Below are positions 10,861 through 23,454 of a stretch of DNA of 64,000 nucleotides, in pieces. The stretch is from NCBI RefSeq assembly GCF_009905375.1, contig NC_133657.1:46798192-46862191 (forward strand). The letters run 5' to 3'. The stretch's first letter is position 1. The number at the start of each line of letters is the position of its first letter. The stretch is from Apium graveolens (Eukaryota; Streptophyta; Magnoliopsida; Apiales; Apiaceae). The notes beneath the pieces are model-generated. The model saw nothing but the letters and a program-made list of their open reading frames with translations, was not told where the DNA came from and did no database searches. The position numbers and the translations under genes were made by a program.

Positions 10861-11904
10861 AGTAGATTTGAGACGTTTTCACAAGGGGGGATTGAAGAAG
10901 ATCGTGTTTTTACGCAAGGAGCGAAGGAGATAAGGAAGAAGACCGATTTAGCACACCGCAACGAAGAGGAATCATATCTTCTTGTGATTCTTGTTTCGTT
11001 GTAACGTTGGATGCTAGTTTTCTTGCTTTGAACTTATTTACTCTTGTGACGTACTCTGTTTTAATATAATTAGTTTAGTTATTATTTTCTTGTGTTTGTT
11101 TATCATGATTTCATATGAACCCATGATGACGATAAGTGCTATTATGGGCTAATCGTGATCATGGGGTTGCAACGGATTTATTATGGAATTCTTTAGTTAA
11201 TTGTTTAATACTTTAGTGTGTGATGATTGTATGATATCTAGTATTGGTTGTGCGTAGTCGTCTTATGTGCGTCGCGAACATATAAGATAGGGCGTTAATC
11301 TCTTGTGAAGCGACGGTGGATCTTGAGATTTAGAACTTGCCATGCTAGCATAGGTTCATGTACGTTGTGCATGATTAGTGGGTAATTCTAACAGTTTTAT
11401 TTGCCCTATGTAATCAAAAGGAATAACTTGTTCTTAAATCGTTGTGTTGTCAATTTCTGTAGACATATAGGAACTCAACATAATTGATGACTATTCAACT
11501 TCTATCTTAATTGTGGATGCTTGGTAGAATGGTATTAGTACAATGAAAGTTGGCTTTTATCAGTTTTGTGTTATTCGATTAATATCATCACTGTCACATG
11601 CTAAAGGTAATAACAATGGCTATTGAAGGAAGTAATAATGAAGTTGTGATCTCATGAGTGTTTTATTATTGATAATTTGAAGTGTTAAGTAAGTGATTAA
11701 TTAAGTAGTTAATTGTAGTTAATATTTAATCAACAATCTTAAGTGTTAGTGTCTTAACATTGAGAAGTAATCGTACATTGGTGAGTGAGTGTAATTAGAC
11801 AACAATTTAGTCTGAGTCTCTGTGGGAACGAATTAGAAAGTGTTCTATATTACTTGCGAACGCGTATACTTGCGTGAATATTAGTGCGTGATTTCGCCCT
11901 AACA

Positions 11905-14219
11905 CTACACTGCACTCGCTTCCAATCACAAGCGTCTTACTCCTCAACTATCTGTTTCCCTTTCTTACGTCTTGCCTCTTCTGCTCACATAGCATACGCA
12001 TCTATCAATAATTTACTCATGGAATTCTATTCAACACATACTTCTATCTACCCTTCGTTTTACCCAAATCCGATTAATGGATTGAAAGTTATGCAATAAT
12101 CAAGTAAACACTGAATATATAGACCGATAGTCAATTAACAAGTCACATATAGCACATAATACATCACGTAATCAATGATATATTATTTATAAAGAAGTCT
12201 CGGGTCATAAATGGGCTTTCTGGTATTTAAAATGATTTTTAAAATATTTTTCAGAATTAAAACGAGTCGTTGGATCAATTTCGGGTTAATAAACAGGGTT
12301 CGGTTGGCCAATTCTGGCTCCGAAATAATTTTAGAATAATTATCGAGCCTTGGAAATAATTTAGAATAATATTTTAAAGCTCGAAACTATTTTTCAGAAT
12401 TTTTAAATCATTTTTAAATAATTAAATCTAATTAAATAATTAATTAAAATCAATTAATAATTAATTAAATCAATTAATCAATTAATTTTCGAATTAATTG
12501 ACCAATTAATCAATTAGAAATTAACTGGAATTAATTATCTAATTAATTTAGATTTATTTGTGAATTAAAAATAATTTTCAGAATTAAAATAATAATTTTT
12601 AGAATTTTCAGAAATTAAAAACGAATTTTTATAATAAAAATAAATAGGAAATATGATTTTTAAACATTTTTAAAACAGAAATCCAATTTTTGCAAAGTCT
12701 GGAAACTACAGGGACCAAACTGCATCGTTTTCAAAACTTCAGGGACCAAACTGCAATTTTGCAGTCCAGTCGCCGGAAAAAGTCGGGGATGGCCGGAGAA
12801 CACGTTCCCGGCGTCCTCACCCCACCAACACCTCCATATCACATCTACACAACACCAGGAACACAACCATGCAATCAATTCATTCTAACAATCCCTGAGT
12901 TGGCCGGAATTTGGCCGTGAAATTTTCCAGTTTCCGGCGAACATCGGAAAACTTCAAAACACAACTCCCTTCTCTACAGACCTCATTGGTTCATGAAACT
13001 TATACGACTAGATTGCAAATTTCACAGAGAACACAACCCACTATAACACAACATCAATCTATCACAGAATAAGAAACCCCCAAATTTCAATTAAGAACAT
13101 TCATACGGGTTATAAACCCTAATTTTAAAATTCGAAAATCAAACTCAATTTTGAACATGTTATTGAACTCCAAATCAGACGTATGACATATGAAAATCAT
13201 CAGGAAAACAAGCTCTACAACATGCAATCATCAAATCATACAAACAATCATCTGAACAAAAATTCATATTTTTAATAAAATAAATACGAAAATAAATAAA
13301 TTTTTTAGAAAAATAACCTTGATTTCTGCAGGTGTATGGATTAGAGAATCTGGTAGAGCTCTTCAAGACCTTCAGATTGGTTACTCGAGCTTTCCAAACC
13401 GAATTCAATAACACCTCCAAATGCTTGTTTGATTCTTAGAACAGTTTTAGGAAATTAGGGTTTTTCTCTGAAAATTATATAATTATCTGTCTGTAAATGA
13501 TTTTGATACGAAATAAAATACGGTAAAAGGCTATTTATAATTACGGAAAATTAGTATCCCGTTGGATCATTCCGGATATAAAACGATACGTTTATTTGTA
13601 AAAACTGATCCAAACAGTATCGGTTTTCGGGATAATTATCCAAATCAGTACAATTTGTACTGCGATCTTGGTCTCAGCGCCTGGTTACACGTATTACGAA
13701 GTGATAATTGTGATAGTTTAATAAAAAGCTCCTTTTTATCGAAAATACGGGTTTTATTGATTTACCGGAACGAATATTGTATCGAAAATGTTGCGCCGGG
13801 ACCCGCGCAGGACAAACCGTACGCCGGATCGAAAAAGTCGAAACATGGAATATGCTCGGAATATTACAATTAGGTTAGGAAGAAGTGTTTGAAAGAGTTT
13901 CGGGTTCCAAAAACGTAACAACGGTTGACGTCGGTTGGTTCCCGTTTTTATAAAATAGATTTTAATTACCCGGAAAAAGATTTTAGAAATTTTATATGAT
14001 TCTTATAAATCCATAAACCAACATAAAAATAATTAGGAAGATATGACAATTATCTATATTTTATTTTGGACATATAAAAATTAAAATACTCAATTAATAT
14101 TATTTTTGAATATTCAAGTACATATAACACTTAACAATTAGCTCACAGAATAGATACTGAACACACATAATAATTATATAATAGCAAAAATAATTACACG
14201 ATATATCCCGGATATTACA
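11905..14219 (-). mobile_element. Tekay 3' LTR, visible portion
   Basis: Aligns end to end with 21170-23454. By eye there are about 30 substitutions plus a roughly 30-bp segment at 12570-12600 that the other LTR lacks. Ends with CCCGGATATTACA. Short open frames near 12660-12920 and 13562-13873 recur in both LTRs only because the LTRs are copies. Confidence 0.9.
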
Positions 14220-14232
14220 TCCTTCCCCCCTT
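14220..14232 (-). promoter_or_regulatory. Tekay polypurine tract
   Basis: TCCTTCCCCCCTT on the plus strand, purine-rich on the minus strand, directly between pol and the 3' LTR. Confidence 0.85.
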
Positions 14233-14256
14233 AAAAGGATTCTGTCCTCAGAATCT

Positions 14257-16035
14257 CTAAGAAAACAAATGAGGGTACTTTTCTCTCATATCACTTTCTA
14301 ACTCCCAGGTTGACTCTTCAACCTTTGGGTTTCTCCACAATACTCTTACTAACTTTACCACTTTATTTCTCAATACTTTCTCTCTTTCCTCTAGAATCTC
14401 TATCGGACTCTCTACATATGATAAATCTGCTTGAAGTTCTATTGGCTCATATTCTATTACATGCCTGGAGTCTGGATTATATTTCTTAAACATTGATATG
14501 TGAAAAACATTGTGAATGTGCTCCATGTGCGGAGGTAACGCCAACTCGTAAGCTACTTTGCCAATACGCTTTAGGATTTCAAAAGGTCCGACATATCTTG
14601 GGTTTAGCTTCCCTTTCTTCCCAAACCTTGTTAGTCCTTTCCACGGTGATACATTCAATAATACCAAGCTTCCTTCTTCAAATTCCATGTCCTTTCTTGA
14701 CTGGTCTGCATATTTCCTTTGACGATCTTGTGCGGCTATTAATCTTTTCTGGATAATTTCAACAACTTCCTTTATCTGCTGCACCAATTCGGGTCCGAGT
14801 ATTTTGCGTTCTCCTACTTCGTCCCAATATACTGGAGATCTACATTTGCGTCCATAAAGGGCTTCATAAGGTGGCATCCCAATGCTGGCATGATAACTGT
14901 TGTTATAAGCAAACTCTACCATGGGTAAATGCTCGTCCCAACTTCCTTTGAAATCAATAGCACAAACACGTAGCATGTCCTCGATTGTCTGGATCGTTCT
15001 TTCACTTTGGCCATCCGTTTGGGGGTGATAGGCCGTACTCATATTCAATCTTGTTCCCAAACATTCTTGAAAACTCTTCCAGAATCTTGAATTAAATCTT
15101 GGATCTCGATCAGATACAATAGACACTGGAACTCCATGACGAACTACGATCTCTTTCAAGTACATATGAACTAACTTGTCGAGCGAAAATCGTTCATTTA
15201 TAGGCAGAAAATGTGCTGACTTGGTAAGTCTATCTACTATAACCCAAATGGCATCATGATTAGCTCTTGTCCTTGGTAATCCAACTATGAAATCCATGGT
15301 AATATGTTCCCACTTCCACTCTGGAATCTCCAATGGCTGTAGCAATCCGCTTGGTCTCTGATGCTCTGCTTTAACTCTCTGACATGTATAGCATTTACTA
15401 ACCCATTCCGCAATTTCCCTCTTCATATCTGGCCACCAATAATTCTTCTTTAAATCTCTGTACATTTTGGTACTCCCTGGAAGGATGGAATATCTTAAAC
15501 TATGTGCCTCTTGTAAAATTTCATTTTTCAGCTCCGTCACTGGTGGAATCCAAATTCTTGAAGAAAATCTAAGAATACCTTGATCATCTTGTTGCGTGCA
15601 TAATTCCTCACCTACCAAACTATTTATATCTTGATCCATTACCTCTTTCTGGCATTTCTTTATTTTCTCCAATAACTCCGGTTGGAAAATCATACCGTAC
15701 ACTTTTGCTCCCTCAGGCTTGCAAATTCTAATCTCCAATTCCAATTTTTTAAATTCTTTATATATCTCTTCAGGTACGGATAACACATTTAACCTTTCCT
15801 TCCAACTTAACGCATCTGCTACAACGTTCGCCTTACCGGGATGATAATTAATCGAGCAATCATAATCCTTGATCAATTCTAACCATCTCCTTCGTCTTAT
15901 ATTAAGTTCCTTCTGGGTAAATATATATTTCAAACTTTTGTGATCCGTGAAAATCTCACATTTTTCTCCATACAAATAATGTCTCCAAATCTTCAAAGCG
16001 AAAACTATAGCTGCTAAATCTAAATCATGAGTAGG
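14257..16035 (-). pseudogene. Tekay pol: RNase H, integrase, chromodomain-like tail
   Basis: RNase H C-terminal part ([29 protein letters not shown]), the integrase zinc region ([16 protein letters not shown]), the catalytic core ([43 protein letters not shown]), [20 protein letters not shown], then a [19 protein letters not shown] region. The C-terminus (about the last 60 residues, [10 protein letters not shown] to [15 protein letters not shown]) fits a type II chromodomain of the Tekay/Del clade, thought to steer integration to particular chromatin. This long frame is open; it is separated from RT by a stop at 16036-16038. Confidence 0.9.
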
Positions 16036-17121
16036 CTACTTCTGTTCGTGTGGTTTCAATTGCCTTGACGCATCCGCAATCACCTTGTCGTGCTGCATAA
16101 GAACACATCCTAATCCTTTGTAAGAAGCATCGCTATAAATTACGAAATTCCCTTGATCGTCTGGAAGTGACAAAACAGGTGCTGTGATTAATCTCCGCTT
16201 CAATTCATGAAAACTTTCTTCGCACTTGTCATTCCATATAAACTTTTCATTCTTTCGTGTAAGCTTTGTCAATGGTGTTGCAATTCTTGAGAAATTCTGA
16301 ACGAATCGTCGATAATATCCTGCCAATCCCAAGAAACTTCTTACCTCAGTGGGTGTTCTCGGTCTTTCCCAATTCGTAATTGCCTCGATCTTTGCCGGGT
16401 CCACTTTGATCCCTTCATTACTGACTATGTGTCCTAAGAACTGAACTTCCTGTAGCCAAAACTCACACTTCGACAATTTAGCATATAACTTCTTTTTCCT
16501 TAAAATCTCCAAAGCTGTCCTTAAATGTTCCGTATGATCCTCCTCCGTCTTTGAATAGATCAAAATATTATCTATAAATACTATAACGAACTTGTGCAAA
16601 TATTCTTTGAAAATTCTGTTCATCAGGTCCATAAACGCTGCTGGGGCGTTGGTCAATCCAAAAGACATCACTAAAAACTCGTAATGTCCATACCTTGTTC
16701 TGAAAGCTGTCTTTGGTATATCTTCTGGTTTGATCCTCAGTTGATGATATCCCGATCTTAAATCGATTTTGGAGAAATACTTGGCTCCCTTTAATTGGTC
16801 AAACAAATCATCAATTCTGGGTAACGGATACTTATTCTTGATTGTCAACTTGTTGAGCTCCCTATAGTCAATGCACAGTCTCATGCTTCCATCTTTCTTC
16901 TTGACAAATAATACCGGTGCACCCCATGGGGATACGCTGGGTCTGATTACTCCTTTCTCTAACAGCTCTTGTAATTGCTTTGCTAACTCTTTCATCTCAA
17001 CGGGCGCCATTCTATACGGGGCCTTGGATACTGGTTCGGTTCCAGGTGCTAAGTCGATTGCAAATTCAATTTCTCTATCTGGAGGAAGTCCTGGTAACTC
17101 GTCGGGAAATACATCTGGAAA
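16036..17121 (-). pseudogene. Tekay pol: reverse transcriptase
   Basis: Starts after a TAA stop at 17122-17124 and ends at a stop at 16036-16038. Contains [95 protein letters not shown], and the catalytic box FIDNILIYS. The second catalytic Asp of the expected DD pair is Asn, so this copy should lack polymerase activity regardless of the stops. The RNase H N-terminus ([15 protein letters not shown]) ends the frame. Confidence 0.9.
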
Positions 17122-18207
17122 TTACTTCACAACTGGAATATCTTCAAGTTTTGCTGGCTCCTGACTTCTGTCGATCACATATGCTACGAAATGCTCACAT
17201 CCTTGTCGTAGTAACTTCTTGGCTTGAATCATCGTTACGAACTTCTTTACCTGCTTCTGTCCCTTGAACGTTACTATTCTTTCGTCTGGAATTCTCACCA
17301 TTACTTTCTTATTTCGACAATCTATCTGAGCATCATGCTTAGATAACCAATCCATCCCTAATATAACGTCAAATTCTCCTAACTTAAACGGTATCAAATC
17401 TACACAAAACTTACTATCAGAAATCTCAATCTCACAATTCCCACAAACTTGGTTAACAGTTACACGTTCTTGATTTGCTAATTCCACAGTCATTATTTCA
17501 TTTAAATACTCAACTGGACAATTTAACTTACTAACAAAATCTTGTGAAACAAACGATCGAGTTGCTCCCGAATCTATTAACACTTTGGCATATAAAGAAT
17601 TCATATTAAGCGTACCTGCCACGACATCCGCATCCTGGATCGCATCTTTTACCGATATGTCAAAAACTCTAGCCCTCGGAGTCTCATTCACTGTTGGGGT
17701 AGATCCTATAATCCTTAATGCATTACTGACTGGGGCTGGTGTCTTGCAATCCCTGGCCATATGTTCTGGCTTCCCATATTTAAAGCATGTAAATCCAATG
17801 GCTGGAACCTTCACTGCTGGATTCCGGATAGGCTGATCCTTATTTTCTGGCTCTCTTGCTGGCTCATTTCGGCACTCCCTCGAGTAGTGCCCTTTTTGGT
17901 TGCATTTAAAACATACCACATTCAACTTGTTACAAACTCCTCCATGCTTCTTTCCACATACTTGACAATCTGGAAAAGTTAATCTCAACTGATTCGGCTG
18001 ATTCACATTAGCTGGACGATTGCCCTGGCCTCCGTCTCCTGCATTTTGTCTCCTGAAATTAAAATTTCTCCCTGGCTGAAACTTGCCCTTCTTAAAATTT
18101 GGAAACTTCCCTGTTTGTGACTGACCCTCACTTCCCTCAACTTTCCTTTTCTTACTTTCCTTATCTTTCTGGAACATCTCACTCTCTGTCTCTGCGATCA
18201 TAGCCTT
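17122..18207 (-). pseudogene. Tekay gag C-terminus (zinc knuckle) and protease
   Basis: Basic linker, then a CCHC knuckle CFKCNQKGHYSREC at about residue 97 of the open frame, preceded by CQVCGKKHGGVC, and a second degenerate knuckle-like CFKYGKPEHMARDC (Cys replaced by Tyr). Retropepsin follows: LIDSGATRSFVSQDF and VILGMDWLSKHDAQIDC. Separated from the gag N-terminus by a TAG at 18205-18207, probably a C-to-T change. The protease active-site DSGA is intact. Confidence 0.87.
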
Positions 18208-18877
18208 CTATACAACCCCGGCATAGGTATCCAATTCAAAAATAGCTACCTTCCCTCTGATCCATGGCTTCAAGCCTTGCTGGAATCTCTTAGCTTTCTT
18301 TCTATCAGTATCAACATACGACGGCACATACCTTGACAATTCCTCAAACTTCCCCTCATAATCGGTTACCGACATGTTCCCTTGCTTTAATTCTAAAAAC
18401 TTCAGCTCCATTTGATCCTGAACAAACTGAGGAAAATACTTTTCTAAAAACAATTCCTTAAACCTTTCCCAAGTAATAACATCTGTGCTTTCCAATGTCT
18501 TCACCATCTCCCACCAATAGGTGGCCTTATTCTTCAGATAGTAACTTGCAAATTCAACCTTCTGCTCCTCTTTCACTTTTACCAAGGCAAATGCCTTCTC
18601 TATTTCCTTTAACCACACATTTGCTTCAATTGGCTCTAAGGAACCCTTGAATTTTGGTGGGTTTACTGCCTGAAAAGTTTTGAAAGTTACCTGGGGATTG
18701 GTCTGTCTCTGTTGTTGTTGTGCCAGGTGAACTGTTTGTTGGGCCAAGATTTGAAGAATCTGGGCTATTGTTGGGTCATGGGTTCACATTCTGGTTTGTA
18801 TCATCTTGGTTGTTATTGTTGTTGTTGTTGGTTTCTTCATTCTGGGTGTTGGTGCGGGTATTTCTTCTGGGAGGCAT
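18208..18877 (-). pseudogene. Tekay gag N-terminal part
   Basis: Likely start ATG at 18875-18877 (MPPRRNTRTN, then an Asn-rich run). A frame change near 18785 shifts into the long open frame beginning near LAQQTVHLAQQQQ. Capsid-like retrotransposon gag follows: FQAVNPPKFKGSLEPIEANV, YLKNKATYWWEMV, WERFKELFLEKYFPQFVQDQ, and LKQGNMSVTDYEGKFEELSR. Ends at the TAG at 18205-18207. Would package element RNA. Confidence 0.82.
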
Positions 18878-19352
18878 TTTCTGTAAAGAATCAATCAATT
18901 TATTTAGTTTTTGAATCAAATCTTTGTATAAAAGAAAAGTTTTGTAACATAGAAATATCTCTTTTTGAAAACAGTTGTAACTAAGTAAATTGCATGCTTT
19001 TTTACAGAATATAAACAGTTATGGAAAACAGGGTACATGGTATCACAGGGTATACTGGTGCAATAAATAAGGTAAAGTAAAACAGGTGCGATAAAGTAAA
19101 TGACAGTGTTGGAAAGGAAAAAGGTACTGATATATATAGATCAAAAGTTTTAGGTAGTACAAGCGTAAAGACGCTTCGGAAGTAAAAGCAAAAGGGTACA
19201 ATAACCTACTCACTAGTCAACATCGCTAGTCCATAAATACAACTCAAAAGTCTACTGATACACACTACACACTACTGTACATACTACATAACCATAACAA
19301 CACTGCTCAGCATCTCCATCTCAGAATCTCTGGCTCAAGACAAATCTGGACC
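18878..19352 (-). other. Tekay spacer between leader ORF and gag
   Basis: About 475 bp, AT-rich, with a short TATATA run near 19131. I see no gene in it. Confidence 0.6.
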
Positions 19353-19847
19353 TCATATCTCCTCAAGCTCCTCTAGAACCCACTTAGCCCACTCCACTAG
19401 GAAATCAGGGGTAATGTCCTCATGTGTAGCCTCAGCAATCCTCACAGCAGCTGCTCTACGAAATGCCTGGAGCCTCTCCCTAAGTCGCCTCTCACCACTC
19501 CCCATCTCTCTGGTACGCATGATATGCAATAACTCCTGGATCTGACCCTGTAGGAATCGCTGCTCCATAAGGCAAACTTCAAACTGATGATATGGGACAG
19601 GATAGGAAGAGAACTGGAAAGGTACTCCTGTGACTGAATGACTAGTAAAGCCTGAATCAGCAGGTGGGGGTCCTCTGACAGGTGGCCTCATGCCTGGAGG
19701 TGGAATAGCCTGCAATGGTACGGGCTGGAACACCGGTGGAGGTAGAATAGCCAATACTGGTGGAATCACAGGACGTGGATCCGATGATGGTGCTCCAACT
19801 GAAGGCTCTGAGTGATCAGCTGATACGGGAATAAAAGAGTCGGCCAT
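19353..19847 (-). CDS. Leader ORF upstream of gag, unknown function
   Basis: 164 aa, complete ATG-to-stop frame on the element's sense strand, between the PBS and gag. Residues 1-70 are Pro-rich (PPVLAILPPPVFQPVPLQ, PPPGMRPPVRGPPP); about 85-164 look helical with charged heptad-like spacing (VCLMEQRFLQGQIQELLHIM, GERRLRERLQAFRRAAAVRI) and end in an acidic segment (FLVEWAKWVLEELEEI). No zinc finger, no transmembrane segment. It stays open while gag-pol has at least four lesions. A sequence in the same place is recognisable in the long-LTR Gypsy (38443-38700). I do not recognise the family; an RNA-packaging, translational or coiled-coil scaffold role would be guesswork. Confidence 0.6.
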   Translation of the reverse strand: MADSFIPVSADHSEPSVGAPSSDPRPVIPPVLAILPPPVFQPVPLQAIPPPGMRPPVRGPPPADSGFTSHSVTGVPFQFSSYPVPYHQFEVCLMEQRFLQGQIQELLHIMRTREMGSGERRLRERLQAFRRAAAVRIAEATHEDITPDFLVEWAKWVLEELEEI

Positions 19848-20028
19848 CTCTGCTATCTGAAATCATATCGTAATATAAGAATCTTGTACCACGACGCAAA
19901 CTATACTAATACCGGTTATACCATAACACTCAACCTCTCAACGTTCTATCATCCTATACCTTACTTCTAATCCTATCCCTCTACCCATTCCTGTCAACCT
20001 AGGCTTGTGTCAGTGACTTATAACCTGT

Positions 20029-20041
20029 AGCTCTGATACCA
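20029..20041 (-). promoter_or_regulatory. Tekay primer-binding site
   Basis: Minus strand TGGTATCAGAGCT, complementary to the 3' end of initiator tRNA-Met, four bases inside the 5' LTR. Confidence 0.88.
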
Positions 20042-20045
20042 AACC

Positions 20046-23000
20046 TGTGGCGCCCTCCAAACCCGGGTCAGAAGTTTGGGGTCCACACACACACCTTAAT
20101 TATAACCTGCTTATAACAATAATAAAGATAATAATAATATATGCAGTGACCCTACTTACCAACCACCACGGACCGTAACAGGTTAAAGTATGCACACAAG
20201 CCAAACACACTAATATATTACAAACCGTTCAAATCCCAACTATTTCACACTCAAACTGAGTATTAAACATTATTACAAACTTTTACAAACTTAAATTATC
20301 CCAAAAAAGCCTACTAGCTCAGCTTTCTCAACCTGAACCCCTAGCTCTCGCGCTGGACTGGGGATCCTCGCTACCAACTGGTTCCTTTTTAACTGGAAAG
20401 AATATAAACAACATAGCACAAATGAGCTAACTAGCTCAGCAAGTCACAATGACAAAACTGAGAATAATGATCATCAGGTGAATATGATTATGATATCAAG
20501 TGAACATTGGATTATGATTTAGAATTGGATATTATACTTTTAATTTAAAAACCAAGGTTAGGCTGCTGATCAGTCACGCACTAACCCCGAGCAAGGCACA
20601 CAGCATTGCTCTAACTACTGGATCCAAGGCACACATTGGCCTAACTTGACCATTATATGGTCTGACCACGAATCTGGTCCACAATTTTATAAAAACAATC
20701 CAATTCTAACATAATAACAGAATATGCAATAATAAACAATAACCGAAATCATTAACAACAATAAATGTTTAACAATGAAAGGGTTTCAATCCTTGTAAGG
20801 ATCAATAAGGCAATTTAAAAGCTTGGATGCTGGGTAATGAAAGAATTGGATAACAAAGGAATCAACATTTCAGGGTTTCAAAGATTTGGGCTTTCAAAGC
20901 ATATGATACAATGATTGAATGTACAAGTAATTTAGTTCAGTGTTTGGGATTTTATTTACATGTATTTGTGGAGTAATATCGTATACTTGAGATTTGTGTT
21001 TAGGTATACAACAATCAATGGTCTAGAAAGAATAAGGTTTATGGCTCAAGAACAATAACTGGAATCAGAGTTTAGGTTTCAGTGCTTCAAAGCACTTGCA
21101 GTATCAATCTGACTATCAAATACTACAATATCTCGAGAAAGTTCATAACACTTGCCTGATATTAGCTTACTACACTGCACTCGCTTCCAATCACAAGCGT
21201 CTTACTCCTCAACTATCTGTTTCCCTTTCTTACGTCTTGCCTCTTCTGCTCACATAGCATACGCATCAATCAATAATTTACTCATGGAATTCTATTCAAC
21301 ACATACTTCTATCTACCCTTCATTTTACCCAAATCCGATTAACGGATTGAAAGTTATGCAATAATCAAGTAAACACTGGATATATAGACCGATAGTCAAT
21401 TAACAAGTCACATATAGCACATAATACATCACGTAATCAATGATATATTATTTATAAAGAAGTCTCGGGTCATAAATAGGCTTTCTGGTATTTAAAATGA
21501 TTTTTAAAACATTTTTCGGAATTAAAACGGGTCGTTGGATCAATTTCGGGTTAATAAACAGGGTTCGGTTGGTCAATTCTGGCTCCGAAATAATTTTAGA
21601 ATAATTATCGAGCCTTGGAAATAATTTAGAATAATATTTTAAAGCTCGAAACTATTTTTCAGAATTTTTAAATCATTTTTAAATAATTAAATCTAATTAA
21701 ATAATTAACTAAAATCAATTAATAATTAATTAAATCAATTAATCAATTAATTTTCGAATTAATTGACCAATTAATCAATTAGAAATTAACTGGAATTAAT
21801 TATCTAATTAATTTAGATTTATTTGTGAATTAAAAATAATTTTCAGAAATTAAAAACGAATTTTTATAATAAAAATAAATAGGAAATATGATTTTTAAAC
21901 ATTTTTAAAACAGAAATCCAATTTTTGCAAAGTCTGGAAACTACAGGGACCAAACTGCATCGTTTTCAAAACTTCAGGTACCAAACTGCAATTTTGCAGT
22001 CCAATCGCCGGAAAAAGTCGCGGATGGCCGGAGAACACATTCCCGGCGTCCTCACCCCACCAACACCTCCAGATCACATCTACACAACACCAGGAACACA
22101 ACCATGCAATCAATTCATCCTAACAATCCCTGAGTTGGCCGGAATTTGGCCGTGAAATTTTCCAGTTTCCGGGGAACATCGGAAAACTTCAAAACACAAC
22201 TCCCTTCTCTACAGACCTCATTGGTTCATGAAACTTATACGACTAGATTGCAAATTTCAAAGAGAACACAACCCACTATAACACAACATCAATCTATCAC
22301 AGAATAAGAAACCCCCAAATTTCAATTAAGAACATTCATACGGGTTATAAACCCTAATTTTAAAATTCGAAAATCAAACTCAATTTTGAACATGTTATTG
22401 AACTCCAAATCAGACGTATGACATATGAAAATCATCAGGAAAACAAGCTCTACAACATGCAATCATCAAATCATACAAACAATCATCTGAACAAAAATTC
22501 ATATTTTTAATAAAATAAATACGAAAATAAATAAATTTTTTAGAAAAATAACCTTGATTTCTGCAGGTGTATGGATTAGAGAATCTGGTAGAGCTCTTCA
22601 AGACCTTCAGATTGGTTACTCGAGCTTTCCAAACCGAATTCAATAACACCTCCAAATGCTTGTTTGATTCTTAGAACAGTTTTAGGAAATTAGGGTTTTT
22701 CTCTGAAAATTATATAATTATCTGTCTGTAAATGATTTTGATACGAAATAAAATACGGTAAAAGGCTATTTATAATTACGGAAAATTAGTATCCCGTTGG
22801 ATCATTCCGGATATAAAACGATACGTTTATTTGTAAAAACTGATCCAAACGGTATCGGTTTTCGGGATAATTATCCAAATCAGTACAATTTGTACTGCGG
22901 TCTTGGTCTCAGCGCCTGGTTACACGTATTACGAAGTGATAATTGTGATAGTTTAATAAAAAGCTCCCGTTTATCGAAAATACGGGTTTTATTGATTTAC

Positions 23001-23454
23001 CGGAATGAATATTGTATCGAAAATGTTGCGCCGGGACCCGCGCAGGACAAACCGTACGCCGGATCGAAAAAGTCGAAACATGGAATATGCTCGGAATATT
23101 ACAATTAGGTTAGGAAGGGGTTCTCGAAAGAGTTTCGGGTTCCCAAAACGTAACAACGGTTGACGTCGGTTGGTTCCCGTTTTTATAAAATAGATTTTAA
23201 TTACCCGGAAAAAGATTTTAGAAATTTCATATGATTCTTATAAATCCATAAACCAACATAAAAATAATTAGGAAGATATGACAATTATCTATATTTTATT
23301 TTGGACATATAAAAATTAAAATACTCAATTAATATTATTTTTGAATATTCAAGTACATATAACACTTAACAATTAGCTCACAGAATAGATACTGAACACA
23401 CATAATAATTATATAATAGCAAAAATAATTACACAATATATCCCGGATATTACA
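20046..23454 (-). mobile_element. Tekay 5' LTR, complete
   Basis: 3,409 bp; plus-strand reading begins TGTGGCGCCCTCC and ends GGATATTACA. The portion 21170-23454 matches 11905-14219. The portion 20046-21169 is the part of the LTR that the Athila insertion displaced from the left copy. Confidence 0.92.

Larger units (their letters stand above)
4274..11904 (+). mobile_element. Athila-like Gypsy element, 5' part missing
   Basis: Order along the plus strand: protease C-terminus, RT, RNase H, integrase, GC-palindrome block, TATA box, 389-aa envelope-position ORF, 3' UTR, polypurine tract, 3' LTR. This order, the RT motif FMDDFSVFG and the LTR start TGATAAGTGGC are typical of the plant Athila lineage. 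The 5' LTR, PBS, gag and start of protease are absent because a long-LTR Gypsy LTR interrupts the element at 4273; they should lie left of the window. The 3' end is inserted into a Tekay LTR at 11905. Confidence 0.88.
10450..11904 (+). mobile_element. Athila 3' LTR
   Basis: About 1,455 bp from TGATAAGTGGC to CGCCCTAACA (the start could be two bases earlier). Contains palindrome block copy 2 (10692-10770) and a TATATA at 10855-10860 followed by AAGTAGATTTG, the likely LTR promoter. The right end abuts Tekay LTR sequence whose uninterrupted copy is at 21170, giving CTACA (11905-11909) as the expected target duplication. Confidence 0.87.
11905..23454 (-). mobile_element. Tekay-type chromovirus (Gypsy), left LTR truncated
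   Basis: Minus strand, from right: 5' LTR (20046-23454), PBS, a 164-aa leader ORF, gag, CCHC and protease, RT, RNase H, integrase with chromodomain-like tail, PPT, 3' LTR (11905-14219, its distal part displaced left by the Athila insertion). The right end abuts the reading frame of a Copia accessory ORF, so the Tekay inserted there; GAGTT (23455-23459) is the expected target duplication, whose partner is off-window. Confidence 0.9.

Noticed and set aside
12660..13873. Open frames of 72-103 aa repeated at 21895-23108
   Set aside because: They recur in both Tekay LTRs because LTRs are copies; no known domain and overlapping on opposite strands.
14493..18984. Plus-strand ORFs across Tekay gag-pol
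   Set aside because: Shadows of minus-strand pol with recognised domains.
20029..20041. tRNA-like sequence at TGGTATCAGAGC sites
   Set aside because: These are primer-binding sites complementary to the tRNA 3' end; no tRNA gene surrounds any of the four I saw.
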